Shown: one piece after another, positions 10,845-22,603 of the stretch
Layout: every line of letters starts with the position of its first letter
How positions within the stretch are numbered: the stretch's first letter is position 1
Source: Piezodorus guildinii
Taxonomy: Eukaryota; Arthropoda; Insecta; Hemiptera; Pentatomidae
Direction of reading: 5' to 3'
Length of the DNA: 64,000 nt
NCBI GenBank assembly: GCA_023052935.1
Contig: CM041294.1
Location: 151,304,899 to 151,368,898 of the forward strand
Program-made: the position numbers and the translations under genes
The notes under the pieces: generated by a model
What the model was told of the DNA's origin: nothing
The model's input: only the letters and a program-made list of their open reading frames with translations
Database searches by the model: none

Positions 10845-11095
10845 AAGCAGGGATCACCAAAGGTTCAAACCCCAAGTGGGTTTTTGTAATGGAAGTAAAA
10901 AATCCTTAGTTTGCCGTCCTTCGAGGGGACGTAAATAGGTGGTCCCGAACCAGTGCGATGTCAGGTACATTAAAGATCCGTATCCTCATAAAACCTAGAT
11001 AGGCAAAATTTAGTATTCCCACTGTAATATAGTCCGATTAACCACAGTACCATAAAGTGACGTTAAATAAATAAACAATCAACAAATAAAAAAGC
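10845..11095 (+). mobile_element. SINE-T copy 1
   Basis: It has the family order: B box (GGTTCAAACCCC near 10862), AAAAAATCCTTAGT, GCCGTCCTTCGAGGGGACGT, TGTGCGATGTCAGG-type block, CCTAGATAGGCAAAATTTAG, CCCACTGTA and the tail AAGTGACGTTAAATAAATAA. Compared with the copy at 60.7 kb, the A-box part of the head is degraded. Confidence 0.75.
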
Positions 11096-11814
11096 AAAAT
11101 AAGAAATTAAAGTCTCTTAATACTAAAACATTTACAAAAGATCAAAATTACATAACAAGAATATCAATAAAAGGACGTAATGTCCTTGCTGCTGATCGCC
11201 AAGAAAATAGAATAACCTAACCTAATCTTAAATTTTAGTAACTTACATTACCTTGCTATCAAAGCTTGACTTGGAATTATAGGAGCACAAATAAAGTGAC
11301 ACATCAGAGATCTTTCATTATGTCCGTATTACCAGAAGTAAATTTCATTTTATTCCATACATCAGTCTTTTCCCATAGATGATGGATTCCTAATTTGATA
11401 GATGGAATAAAAAAACCTGGAGATACGATGCCTAGGGTGCTGACAACAAGAACAACACTTATAAATATCCCACTTTTTGCCCTCGACTCGGCGAATAAAC
11501 AGAGGGGGAGTCACTACGAACGTCTGATTCTTCTTTTCTATCCATTTCGCTTCAAGATAAAAACTCTGTAGAAAATACAAAAAAAGTGAGGTTTGAAGTA
11601 GGTCCTTTCATGGCCGGGAGAACGAATGGCTTTTCTCGGTGAAAAAAGTAGTTTTTTTAGGAATAAGATAATTAAGAAGAAATGAATTATGAAGGAAAAT
11701 GTTAAAATAGAATTGTCGAATTTCGTGTGTCGGTATAATATTTAATACCACTTCTACGGATCGCCCATTGTTATGCCATCGACAAAGAGTAAGTTTTTAT
11801 TTATTTTTTTTTTT
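11096..11814. other. No gene seen
   Basis: AT-rich sequence. A short open frame on the minus strand at 11362-11580 has no recognisable domain and is not supported as a gene. Confidence 0.45.
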
Positions 11815-12470
11815 AATATTTATTTATTGAGATTTATTACAATTAATGTCAAAATGAACAATAGTATTAGTGATATAAGACCAAATTTATGCAATATATA
11901 CAGAAAATAATGATAAAGTCAAATTACATAAAATATAATATATATACAATAAATTAACAACCTATAATTGAGATAAATAAACATCATACAAACAGTCATA
12001 ACTATATACAATATATACAACTGCTAAAGGGACCCCTGACTTGACTTTTCCCTCCACTTGTGGGAGTAAAATCCTAGTCCAAGAGATCCCAACGCCTCTC
12101 TCTTAGCCGAATCACTGGTGTGAGCCAGTGGAGGCTGAGTTTGGGTGCAATAGCCACAAACATACAGTACATGAGTGAAGGATCTAACCTGTGTCAGAAC
12201 TCCAGTATAAATGTTTGCAGAACGTCGCGGTACCACTACCGTTTCAATCTTCGAGGAGGATTGTAGGGGTGGGTGGAGCTTGAGAGGGATTGAGCTAGAG
12301 GATAAGGGTGATGAGGAAGGTTCTGATGGAATTTGGATTGTACTAGGTCTAAAATAAATGGAATATTAAGGTCGTGGTGTAGGGTACAGTTGGTAACATA
12401 ATAAGGAGCATTAACTATTGTTGGAAGGACTTTGGATTGGAAGGATTGGATGCAGTTTTTTAAATAAATT
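11815..12470 (-). pseudogene. Jk-B 3' fragment
   Basis: The T-run at about 11808-11816 is the poly(A) tail on the minus strand. It is followed by the Jk-B 3' UTR (TTTATTGAGATTTATTACAA) and the last RT codons up to about 12470. Relative to the full-length copy at 40.2-44.9 kb, everything upstream of the LRTI.NAPYYV region is missing. It is dead on arrival by 5' truncation. Confidence 0.75.
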
Positions 12471-12764
12471 TATAGTTTGACACTCGGCAGACCAAGTATT
12501 AGAAACATCATTATGGCGTTCGGGGGAGGATGTTGTGACGGTAGATTAAAAAAAAAAATACTAAATCATTTGCCAGACTTTTCTCCAATAACATCCATTT
12601 ATTTAAAAATTTAGACAACTTCCTTAAAAGTAAAATTTTGGATTATTATTTTCAATAACGAACCTTTTAAATATAATAAAAAAATTACACCTCTCCCACC
12701 CCTTCAAAATTTGAGGGCTACCTACCTTCAAGCTAGGTAGCGTCACAAATTATGTATAAAACAA

Positions 12765-13080
12765 ATCTATTTGTCAGCCGTCCGTCGTTTTTCTCCGAAA
12801 CTACTGAACCAATTCTTTCGAAACTTGGCGCAAAAATACCAGGGCATCCGTTGATGATTTCAACACCTGGACGTAGAAATCATCCCATTATTGTTTTAAA
12901 TAAATAATTCAATAACTCAGTTATTTGTTAAGATAGAGAAAATAATTATGGAATTTTCTAATGAAGAAACCGCTATTGAATATAAAAAATTGAAATTTTG
13001 CCAATAAATAAGCCGATAAGTGAGTTATTTTTGAAGATACTAAGCTTTCTGTAACTGTGCAGGAGTTTATTTCATTTAAT
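12765..13080 (+). repeat. Repeat S, copy 2
   Basis: It shares with 48.6-48.96 kb the blocks TTTGTC.GC.GT, TTTCTCCGAAAC.ACT, AAAAATAC, AATTCAATAACTCAGTTATT and AAGATAGAGAAAATA, in that order. It is non-coding. Confidence 0.65.
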
Positions 13081-13087
13081 GAATGTC

Positions 13088-13345
13088 AGTTTTATGTTGA
13101 TGTGGTTAATCGGACGATGCTACAGCGATATTCTTGAAGTTAACCACCCAGGTTTAATTAGGATAGGAATCATTTACTAGTGCCTGACATCGCATAGCCT
13201 AGGGATCACCGTTTCACGAACCCTCTGACGGAAGGCATAGCCAAGTGTTTTTTACCTCCTTCTAAAAATCGTAAGATAATGTGCAGGGTTTGAACCGCGA
13301 CATTTGACATGGTAGCCACTGAACTACTGATGATTCCTCACTAAG
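13088..13345 (-). mobile_element. SINE-T copy 2
   Basis: The reverse complement runs from the tRNA-like head with B box (near 13295) to the ATCGTCCGATTAACCAC-type tail near 13100. Intermediate landmarks (TATGCC, CTGACATCGCA on the plus strand) are kept in order. It is diverged and without a clear target duplication. Confidence 0.65.
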
Positions 13346-13429
13346 GAAGAATATTGATACCTTGATATCTGCGGGAGAGATATTTGCAGGTATTCCGTTT
13401 ATATTGTTTAATCAAAGATTTTGTATTCC

Positions 13430-13505
13430 CTTTAAAAATCCATATACCGAGTTTGAGCCCGCGGCCTTAAGCATAGAAGGCTGTCATGCTAGACATTACA
13501 CAAAA
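13430..13505 (-). mobile_element. SINE-T head fragment
   Basis: The minus strand reads a TAGCATGACAGCCTTCTATG-type A-box half, a GGGCTCAAACTC-type B box and ATGGATTTTT. Only the tRNA-like head remains. Confidence 0.55.
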
Positions 13506-13549
13506 CGTGTATCCCGCCTTCAGCGGTAAATCAATTTAACTGTATTAAT

Positions 13550-13960
13550 TCGATAACAGATAAATGTATCGATTTATTGAACATAGTGTCGATGGGGTGT
13601 ACCCCAGCCCGTTCCAACAGAGCCCAGCGCTACCCACTTACCTATCACGTACGGTATCTGATTATAGTTTTTGTTTCATCGCATCTGCCCCGGGACAGCC
13701 GATAATGACATGGAATGGTAGAGCAGCTGATTAATAGAGAAAGACACGGTTTAACCGGTCGTCGAGGATAATTGCACCGGTAGGAACCGGAGGACCGGGT
13801 GGTTGGTGTCATCGTTAGTCCCCTTGGGCTCCGTCATCATCCAATTAGGACCCAATAGGAATCGGGTTTCGGCCGTGGGAGAGGCCTCTGGGGTGAGGGG
13901 AGAAAAAACTGTCTAATTGCTGAGGACTCTGTCCCGAGTAGCAAGGATACGGATATCGGA
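13550..13960. other. GC-rich unidentified segment
   Basis: GC-richer than its neighbours, with repeated CCGGT words (ACCGGTCG, CACCGGTAGG, ACCGGAGGACCGG). No family was recognised and no gene is supported. Confidence 0.35.
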
Positions 13961-14039
13961 ACTGGCGTTGGAACAAGTTTATGATCACAGGAAATAAGTT
14001 GATAACCAGAAACCGCTCTTAGATACCGATCTTCCCTGT

Positions 14040-14215
14040 TGAACAGAACCTATATCTAGGACCCCATCTTGACAAACGTCTCATTTAGAATTCTCATACC
14101 AGACTTAAACGTCAAGAAACTACTCTGGCATTTCCAACTAGATTAAGACTTACTAGACAGGCGCTCATACCTTCTACTCAACAACTAAAGGCTCATTCAC
14201 ATGACCATCGCTCCG
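14040..14215 (+). pseudogene. Jk-C internal RT fragment
   Basis: The plus strand reads LDKRL, then SHTRLKRQETT, then RLRLTRQAL, matching LHLDKRLTWNPHTRLKRQET in the longer Jk-C copy at 45.5-46.0 kb. It contains frame breaks and is bounded by unrelated DNA on both sides. Confidence 0.6.
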
Positions 14216-14264
14216 TTTATTCATTTTAAAGTACTTTCTCCTTCTGAGGTTAATCCTTGATTCC

Positions 14265-14425
14265 CTATTTGGCTAGCATAACAGCCTTCTCTTCCCGAGG
14301 TCGGAGGTTCAAACTTGGCGGGTGATTCTAGGATTTTATTGTAGGAGTAAATAATTCTTAGTTATGCCGTCCTTCGGAGAAGAAATGAAAAAGTGCTCCC
14401 GCCCCTGTGCAATGTCAGGTAATTT
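14265..14425 (+). mobile_element. SINE-T copy, 3'-truncated
   Basis: The A-box region (GGCTAGCATAACAGCCTTCT), the B box (GGTTCAAACTTGG), TTCTTAGTTATGCCGTCCTT and GTGCAATGTCAGG are present in family order. It stops after the TGTCAGG block. Confidence 0.7.
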
Positions 14426-14604
14426 ACGTTATTTTTTTCTAATAAATATTCGCTGACTGAATAGAACAAATCCATATTAATCCCTCCCTCTCACCATTTT
14501 TCTGAGAGATACCCAAACTAATTCGACCTTCAAAAACCAAAAAGATCAGTAGAGTAGTCCCTAAAAACTTACTTCTCAACAATCAGCTAAGCTGTGAAAA
14601 AAAA

Positions 14605-15115
14605 TTGTTTATAAAAAACACTTCTGATATGAGATTTTGTAGCAAAATTGTAACATATGATAAAATGTTTGTTTACTGGGGAAATACAGATACCCGTGAG
14701 AAATGGCTGAATCGCAGACAAAGTACTTTTCCGGTTTATGTAAGAAATTTGAAGGTTTTATCCATCATTGTTGTTGGAAGGGTCGTACACTAAGATGTTA
14801 AAACGTTATCCTTCTTTCTTTTACCTAAAAGGAATTTTATTCAAAAAAAAAAAAATCAATGTTCGTCCTCACAGTTCCCATCGAACTTAAGAAAAGTTTA
14901 AAGAATTTCATGAATTAAAAGCCCTGCTATACCCACCACATTGCCCAGACCCCGCACCATCGGATCACTTATTGTTTCGATCCATGGCCCATTCTCTTCA
15001 AGGGATAAATTTTGATAATGTTAAGGAAGTTTAAATTGCAATCCAAGAGTACACTTATCTCTAAGAATGATATCAGGGTGGGAACGAGCAATGGCCAGCA
15101 GATGTCTAAATACAT
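14605..15115 (+). pseudogene. mariner-like transposase relic
   Basis: The open part at 14605-14793 contains IVTYDKMFVYW, WLNRRQS and a VVGRVVH tail. This corresponds to the first catalytic aspartate region (IVT.DEKWV) and the following W.G.VH motif of mariner transposases. After a gap, 14925-15040 reads YPPHCPDPAPSDHLLFRSM, the region of the third aspartate (P.SPDLAPSDYHLFRSM). The middle aspartate region (HDNARPH) is not found and frames are broken. It is a dead element, different from the mariner family at 46-50 kb. Confidence 0.7.
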
Positions 15116-15149
15116 TAGATAATAATAGACTATACTGTGACTTTTAATT

Positions 15150-15945
15150 GTATTTTCCAAATAAAATATAGAAAGGCTTGTGTACCACAAGGATCTGTCC
15201 TTGGACCAATTCTTTTTATTCTTTATGGTAATGATTTAACGAAAACTAAAAATAAAATAGATATTGCTCTTTTTGCAGATGATGTATCTATCTTTGTCTC
15301 CCCATACTTGGGAATTGACATCATAGCAAACCACCTTTCTATAACTGTTTCTAAATATTTCAAGTATTTTCATAAATGGAAGATTAGACCTAGTAATCTT
15401 AAAACTACAGTCATACTTTTTACCAAACTCAGGCCTTTGACAGATATGTAACAATAGAAGGAAAGCCCATAACGTGGTCTAAATATGTTACCTACTTAAG
15501 GGTACATCTAGATTCTAGACTGACATACACTAACCATATTAATACTCAAATTAATAAAGCCATAGGGGTCATGCAAAAATTATTCTTCCTGTTATCCAGG
15601 TATTCCAGACTTGATATAATTATTAAAAAATTATTATATTAACTTTATATTAGGCCTATAATATGTTACGCTTATCCTGTATGGTCTAACAGATGCGCGA
15701 CAGATTATAAAAAAATACAAATTTTGCTAAATAAATGCATAAGGCTAGTTAGCAGTTTAGATGGATGCAAAATGACATATAATTATTGTTTAAATGTGCC
15801 TAGTATTTTAACTTTTATTTATAAATTAACAATATAATGTTTTAATTTATGTGCTAGTAGTAGCATGACCATATAAGGGAAATTATTAAATATTTTAAAG
15901 CCGATTTAACTTATGAAGCTAACAAACATAGAAGGCTAAAACATA
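15150..15945 (+). pseudogene. Non-LTR RT fragment, separate family
   Basis: The frame at 15170-15451 reads CVPQGSVLGPILFILY and then ALFADDVSIFV, the RT motif B' region and the catalytic FADD box. After a frameshift near 15450 it continues with YLRVHLDSRLTYTNHI, then RPIICYAYPVWSN, then CIRLVSS. The sequence differs from Jk-A to Jk-D, so this is another Jockey-like lineage. Endonuclease and the first half of RT are missing, and an in-frame stop occurs near 15640. Confidence 0.75.
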
Positions 15946-16079
15946 TTGTTCTTTAAATGTGTTTGCATTTCTTATTATTTTTCCATATTTTTGTGTTATT
16001 ATTATTTTTATTTTATTTTCAGGGTTTTTTTTCCTCCTGTACTGTAATTTAGTGGACTAATTTAAATCATGAGTATTTG

Positions 16080-16725
16080 TAAACATATGTAATTGTTACT
16101 GAGTCTGAAAGCGAATTGTTTTGTGTTTTCCAAGGAGATGGGGTGCTGGCCTGTCAATAGATAGATTAACGGAAAATGGATTATTGGGATACTAAATGGA
16201 GTGTTATGGAATAAGAACGTATCACTCCAAGCGAAAAAGAAGATATTCCACTCCTTTCTGATTGGCACCACACTGTATGGATCTGAATCCTGGGCAGTGA
16301 AGAAATCCCGGGAAAAATATTATTATCCCTGGAGAATGAAATCCCACTAGAAAAAATTATTGGCCCTGGAGATGTAGTTTTGGAAAAGAAGTTGTGCCGG
16401 GTCTCGGTTAAAAAAAATCCTCAATAATCAAATAAGGAAAAGAGTGGAGGCCGAGCTCACCATTCTCGAAGAAATTAGTAGAAGTCTGATGTAGTATGGG
16501 CACGTGATGAGAATGGACGAAGGACGTTGGCCTCTTCGATTAGTTAAAGACTGCCCAAGCAAGAGGAGAAAACGGAGAAGACCTCGGAAAAGATGGAACA
16601 AGATTTAACGTAGGATATGAAAGCCAGAGGTCTGACTGAGGACGACTAGAATGATTGAGATTGTTAGAAAGACGGAGTACTGAGGAGCGGGGTGTGACAC
16701 CCTTCCAGAACCACGGAGGAAGAAA
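16080..16725 (+). pseudogene. RTE-like 3' end (family of 7.8-8.8 kb)
   Basis: The plus strand reads GILNGVLWNKNVSLQAKKKI, FLIGTTLYGSESWAV, a break, KRSCAGSRLKKILNNQIRKR, VEAELTILEEI, YGHVMRMDEGRWPLRL and KRRKRRRPRKRWN. This is the thumb and C-terminus of an RTE-like ORF and includes more upstream sequence than the tandem copies at 7.8-8.8 kb. Several stops and shifts make it a pseudogene. Confidence 0.75.
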
Positions 16726-16754
16726 AATGTTAAGTGTAAAAATGCCCAGGCAGA

Positions 16755-17177
16755 TTTGAAACCTTTTTTTATTATTTTTTTATAATATATTTTATTGTTT
16801 TTTACAACTGTATATACAAATACAATAAGTAAAATGGCTGAATGACAATAACAGGCATGAATAGATATGTTAAGAATCTACCCAGTGGTAGTTCTTCAAA
16901 GTTTATTTCATGAGCAGGTCTCGAGGCCACCGTCTTTTTCAGACGCCTCGGAGGATTACCGGGAATAAATGTAGATGAGATGTTACGGACAAGCGGGTTT
17001 GAGTTGGCAGGTAGTTTGGAATTAAAGGAGGTGTATCTATCGCGGGCCAAGTCTGCTACCAGTGAGATATTTAGGTCTCTATGGATGAGTTTATTAGTTA
17101 CGAAGTAAGGAGCATTGAGGATTTTTCGTAGGATTTTGGATTGCAAGGATTGGATGCGGGAGGAGCTTTGAAACCTT
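16755..17177 (-). pseudogene. Jk-C 3' fragment with 11-bp target duplication
   Basis: The insert 16766-17166 is bounded by TTTGAAACCTT at 16755-16765 and 17167-17177. The minus strand begins inside the RT C-terminus (SSRIQSLQSKILRKILNAPY) and runs through LIHRDLNISLVADLARDRY and the PPRRLKKTVA end to the 3' UTR and T-run. It is a textbook 5'-truncated insertion of about 400 bp. Confidence 0.85.
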
Positions 17178-17826
17178 AAATGCATGTATTGTAAAAATAC
17201 GCTGTTTTTTTTTTGTTTGTTTTTTTACATATATTTATTAATAAACATTTCATTTCATAATCAAATAAATAATAATACAAATATTTGGTTGAATAAATGA
17301 TTTTTTTTTTTTTTTTTTTTTTATACACCTTATCTTTTTAATCGATGTCCATTTTCTTTTAAAGTGCCCTGGACAGATTCCGATCCAAGCCGACACCGAA
17401 ATCCTAGACATACATTCATAAGGCTAGGAACCCATAGAAGAATCGATATCTAATCTCCAAACAAAGACCTTTTGTCTCAGACATACCTCAGCCCGAGCCC
17501 CGTGAGACAGCCCACATCGCTATTAGGAAGTGATAGTTTTTATGAAAGGTATTAGAGACAGGTTGATATGGTCCTTAGGGAATTATAGCGGGATTTAGAT
17601 AGTAATGCAGCCACTGCATTAACTGGCGGTGTCTTTATCAAAGGTATCGTTAGTATTAAGGCTATCCCTACCTGTCCATTTAAATACTTTTGATAAGAGC
17701 AATATAGGTGGTACATGGTTGGGTTCGTATTAAAAATATAAAAATATGATGCTCTCAACACTTTTACTTACCTCCGTTGATGAAATTAATTAACGAATTT
17801 TTAAATACACAAAGAAATGAAAACTG
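17178..17826. other. No gene; HPE end trace at 17760-17800
   Basis: It contains T-runs (17202-17226, 17301-17322), an unidentified GC-richer block at 17340-17520 and an HPE terminal trace (CACTTTTACTTACCTCCGTT, near 17760). Confidence 0.45.
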
Positions 17827-18747
17827 TTCAAATATTTTTTTTTTATTTTTATTTATTGAGAAATATTACAATTTGTTACATAATGGACAGTAGTAATAGT
17901 GATGTAGTACACATTCATACAATATATACCGAAAATAATGATAAAGTCAAGTTACATAAAATCGGAAATAAATAAATTCAAATATATACAAGAAAATAAA
18001 AATTAATAAAAACAACAACAAACAAATCAAAACAACAACCTGTAGTAGAGCAAGTTGGGAAATAAATAAAAATCATACAAGCAAACTTAACTATATACAA
18101 TATATACAATCCGCTGAGGGACCCTAGACTCGGCTGCTCCCTCCACAAGTGGGGGGAGAAGCCGAATCCAAGAGATCCCAGCGCCTCTCACTCAGCGCTT
18201 CACTGGTGTAAGCCAGTGGAGGCCGAGCTAGGGCGGAAAAGCCACAAACATACAGTACATGAGTGGAGGATCTGACCAGTGTCAGAACTCCAGAATAAAT
18301 GTTTACAAAACGTCGCGGGGCCACAGTCGTTTCAATCTTCGAGAAGGATTGTAGGGATGGGTGGAGCTGGAGAGCGATTGAGCAAGAGGATTAGGATGAT
18401 GAAGAAGGTTCTGATGGAATTTAGAGAATTTGGATGGTACCAGGTCTAAAATAAATGGAATATTAAGGTCATGGTGTAGGGTACAGTTGGTAACGTAATA
18501 AGGAGCATTAACTATTGTTCGGAGGACTTTGGATTGGATACGTTTGATGTTAGAATGTTTAGTTGTCTCCCATAGTTCAAGTCCGTAGGTTCATATAGGT
18601 TTCGGTACTGTCTTATATATTAGTAATTTGTTGTCGACTGTAAGATGAGATTTTCTGTTTAGTAGTTTGTATAACCGGCCGAATCTGCGGTTGAGTTCTA
18701 TCCTTTTAAGTCTTGTATGTGGGTTCCACGTCAGTCTTTTTCAAATA
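17827..18747 (-). pseudogene. Jk-B 3' fragment, about 0.9 kb
   Basis: The minus strand starts at the WNPHTRLKR region near 18735. It continues through the RT thumb (LNRKSHLTVDNKLLIY, then NAPYYVTNCTLHHDLNIPF) to the 3' UTR and a T-run at about 17836-17845. The direct repeat TTCAAATA occurs at 17827-17834 and 18740-18747, a likely target duplication. One codon of the conserved TWTYG motif is mutated to a stop. Confidence 0.8.
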
Positions 18748-18954
18748 ATTAATTAAATAAAGTTTCATATTCATCAGTGATATGCACCAACAAATCCTGT
18801 ATATGTCCATTGTTGAGATGTTCTAAGGGTATTGTTTGTTAATTCATTTAACGTCAATTTTATGATTTTTTTTTTTTATATTTTGCACACCTTTTTTGTC
18901 TCCTCAAATTTCTCAGCCCAGAGGTTAAATGTCCAAGAGGGCTGGGATGATATT

Positions 18955-19150
18955 AGGGCTAACCGGACGATGGGAGACTAAATATGTCTATCCATGTCAG
19001 GCTTAAATTAGGCTCGACAACATTATTTTACGTCCCCTCTGAGTGATGGCATAACCAAGCATATTTTGTTCCCTTTTAGAAATCTTTAGGCCATCTGCTG
19101 GATTTGAATCTGCGACCTTGGTCACAGAACGCTGTTATGGTAGCCAATAC
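18955..19150 (-). mobile_element. SINE-T copy, diverged
   Basis: Plus-strand landmarks in reverse family order: ACCGGACGATG, CATGTCAGG, TTACGTCCCCTCTGAG, GGCATAACCAAG, and the B-box complement GGATTTGAATC, then ACGCTGTTATGGTAGCCA. Confidence 0.65.
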
Positions 19151-20454
19151 ACCGCAGGTCACTCCTTTATCGGGATACGAGGAAGTATTGCTTGTTTTCA
19201 AGAGTTTGTGCATTTCATAAACTACGAAAACATTCTTCTGACACAGGTATGAACTATATATTACAAATATACATGATATCTGAAAACGTTTTCAAGCAGC
19301 AGCGTCAGAGACAGTTTTAATTTTTTTTTTTTTTTTGATAGGGAGGGTAGAAAAAATTGTGGGAATAAGAATTCTTACCAACTTCAATAAGCTTAACAGA
19401 ATCATATATTCTGCAGATTATCAATTTATTCTGAAGCAAAACACGAAGACAAAGTACTAGTAGTTATTTAGTATGTGTATTTTAAATTTAATGGCGGCAT
19501 TACCACTTTTGATCTGCAATCCACTTTTGTCTCCAACTGGAAGCTCTTCCTCTTTATAAAGGACAACTAATTAGAGCCGGCCATTGGCTACCTGGGATTA
19601 CCAATTCCTTCAGGCCTAAGAAGGACATTCTCCGGTTCAAGAAGTTGAGGACCGTAATCTTAATGGTATGCACCACTCTCCAGCCTGTCCTGGGCGATAA
19701 CAGGTCTGGAATGTTCACTGGGAACAGTGTTCCGAGGATTAGTCTATATTTAGAAGGACAATTAAAATTGTGGAAATACCTGGGCCATTACTTGAGGTAT
19801 TTTGTTTTGTAGAATCTTAATTTATTTTGAGCAATCGACTCTCAAGGCATTTTTGTGTTACAGAAAATATTAAAACAGTAATGCAGGAGGAAAATAGACC
19901 GCGTATAAATAAAAAAATCTTGTGTGCGCACACAAATTTCACTTACCTCCGTTGTTCAAATCAATTAAAGAACATTTAAATAAGGTTGGTGTTCACTAGG
20001 GATTGCAATCCGGTCGGATCCGGTCGAATTTTCATCAATCCGGACGGATCCAGCCGAATTTATATCAATCCGGATCGATAAAATCAGGATGATTTATGCT
20101 TATCGACCCAAGCTAAACTGTTAGATAGTTATTCGAATATAATTGTACTCATAATAGGAAGTTTAATACATAAAAGTTTATATGTAATGAACTTTATTAT
20201 CAATGTTAGGAAAATACATAGAACAAAAAATTAAAATTTACTAGTTTAGATAACTATTTAAATTTTAACGGCTATTGATGATAATTTGCAGAAAATTAAA
20301 CCGACAAGTGCAGATGCTGGAAGTGTTAATGCTAATCACAATGCCCATCTCAGTTCATTACGCAAGATTATTTATATTAGATTTTATAAAGTTATTTAAT
20401 AAACAATTTCAGTGAGTTCTGAAAGGTCTGTAGTGTTGCATTATTTGATTTTGC
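19151..20454. repeat. Intergenic; 30-bp tandem repeat at 20010-20084; HPE trace at 19925-19975
   Basis: A 2.5-unit repeat with period 30 starts CCGG(T/A)CGGATCC at 20010, 20040 and 20070. An HPE end trace (ATTTCACTTACCTCCGTTGT) lies near 19940. The block 19500-19760 is GC-richer and unidentified. No gene is supported. Confidence 0.55.
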
Positions 20455-21355
20455 ATTTTTTACTTTCACTTACTATATATAGTAAGGGGAAGTATTGCGA
20501 TCGTGAAAATTTTCGAATTCCAGTTTTCAACGGAAATACGCGTTTTAGGGTCCCCTGAGTCCAAATAACCTAGACCCGCAAAGAGGTCTGTGTGTGTGTG
20601 TGTGTTTGATAACTCCCGGGCGGAAACGGTAAGTCCTATGAAACCGAAATTTCATATTTCAGACAAATATACGCCCGATTACAAAACTTTTTTCATCAAA
20701 ATGAGCTTACCAGAAGAGCCACTTTATAACATGCATTTTGCACCTTTCTTCGATTTTCTCAAAAACGGTTATGACGATTTTGATTAAACTCGCTATATCG
20801 ATGTAAAATTTAATGGGCTTTAATATTTTGTAGGTTTTATTCTGATTAAAATGGTTTGACAGGGCTTAAATACCGATATTTTAAATTTTCTTCCCCTAAA
20901 GTACCTTTAATTTTGTAGATTCAATAAAAATAACTATATTATCTTGTTACGCTGATGAAAAACAGGTAATTGTATAAATTGAATAAATTCGATACCCAAC
21001 TAAAGAAGAAAACAGAAAAAATATTTTTTTAATACAATTTTTCGTTTTTGGACATAAGAACAGCAATATACATGTATGATATACCGTTGGAAAGCTTGAG
21101 ATTTTAGAAAAAATATTATCTCATACACAAGCGTTTAAAAGTTAGTAGAGAGTAATGAAAAGCTGATAAAACTAAGAGATTATTTTAGATAATAATATAA
21201 TAGATTTTTTAATAAAACACATGTTTCTATAGAAATTCCATTAAATTAATTCTCTAATGGTTTCACTCATTTTTATCTCTAACTGTATTTGAAAATTCTT
21301 TAAATTGATTTTAAAAACGGAGTTAAGTGTTTCAAACCCGATCGCACCTCAAATC
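20455..21355 (+). mobile_element. HPE copy 2, near full length
   Basis: It starts with ACTTTCACTTAC, a TATATATA loop and GTAAGGGGAAGT (the terminal hairpin), followed by TTGCGATCGTGAAAATTTTC. It contains a (GT)n block near 20590 and ends near the AAACGGAGTTAAGTG block, with a diverged last segment. An open frame of 65 codons lies within (20590-20787) but is not kept in most copies. Class unknown; it carries no transposase or RT. Confidence 0.75.
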
Positions 21356-22364
21356 TCTCGGAGTAATTATGACCGATTTTAACTTTATGGAATGTTTCCG
21401 ACAAACATCAACAACAGGTATTTCCTGTTCAATCATGATGTTGTTGTAAAGAAAACAAAAATAATTTTTAAAAAATCACTATCATGGAACTACCTCAATT
21501 AGTAAACAAGAGAAGAATCATGGTGAATACCGAGATATGATAGGAGCAGAGCCCCCAAGACAACTTCGCGACCTCCCTCAGCTATTGAGTTACGTAAAGA
21601 TATTTATTTACGAGGTAAGAGGACGATAAAGTGAAACCGGAACCAGAGGGCATCAAAGACACTCCACAAAGGGTCCTTAATCCTGGCTCGGGATAATGAC
21701 ACGCAATGACTCCTCTGGAGGATCGATAAGGACATCTTTCGGGAGGCTCTTCCTCCTCAAGAACATGCTCTGATAGAATTGCAAATCGTCCTGGCTAGCC
21801 TACCATAGCCGGGTTGTCCGCTTTATTATCACAACGTGGATTTAACTAATTGCTCCTCTCTTAATTTATATTACAGGGTGCTTTATAAATGTCTAGTCTA
21901 TTTTGGGAGGAGACACTAGATGTCCAATATATCTATTATATGTGCACGCAGGAGAAACAAGAGGTGCCAAATGATAGGAAAGAATATGTCACAGAAGGTC
22001 AAGAATTAAAACCTTCAAAAAAAAAAAGCAAGTGTCCCATCACGTCATAAATAAAATTTAATTTTAATTACTCTAAGAATATTCGGACATTTAGAGGAGC
22101 TATTACTCTTCTATTGTTAGGTTTTAGAAAAACCTAAATTAAATTTTACGTATCTCGAGAAATCGTCTTTTTTTGATTAGCTTAAAAATGGCTCAAAATA
22201 AATCTACCTTAATAGGCCAATCAAGGATGTGGGGAGGCAAGATTTTAAAAAAATAGACTCAAAAGAAAGTTTGTGCTTATTATCTGTCTCATAGATGTCT
22301 GGGCATGTTGTGGAAGCCGATACTAGACATTAACAGATTCAAAAAAGTTGATATAAGTTGTCTG
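21356..22364. other. No gene seen; GC-richer block 21540-21860
   Basis: Intergenic. The block around 21540-21860 is GC-richer but shows no recognisable motif. A short T-rich region precedes Jk-D. Confidence 0.4.
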
Positions 22365-22603
22365 ATTTTTTTTTTTTTTTTTTTTTTTTCTTACCCTCTG
22401 GTTTTATTTTCGAACAAAATACAAATACAAATATAATATGTATAGCTGTCAGATTTGTCCTTCTGTTACCCGGAGGTATTCTAAAGAGGATTGCTATATG
22501 CGCTGGATGCACTAGTAATCTTTCAAGGGCTTCTTCTAAGCCTTTATTTATCCATTGCAAAATGGGAGGGACCATTCTTCAGGGTTTTGGCAATAAATTG
22601 AGT

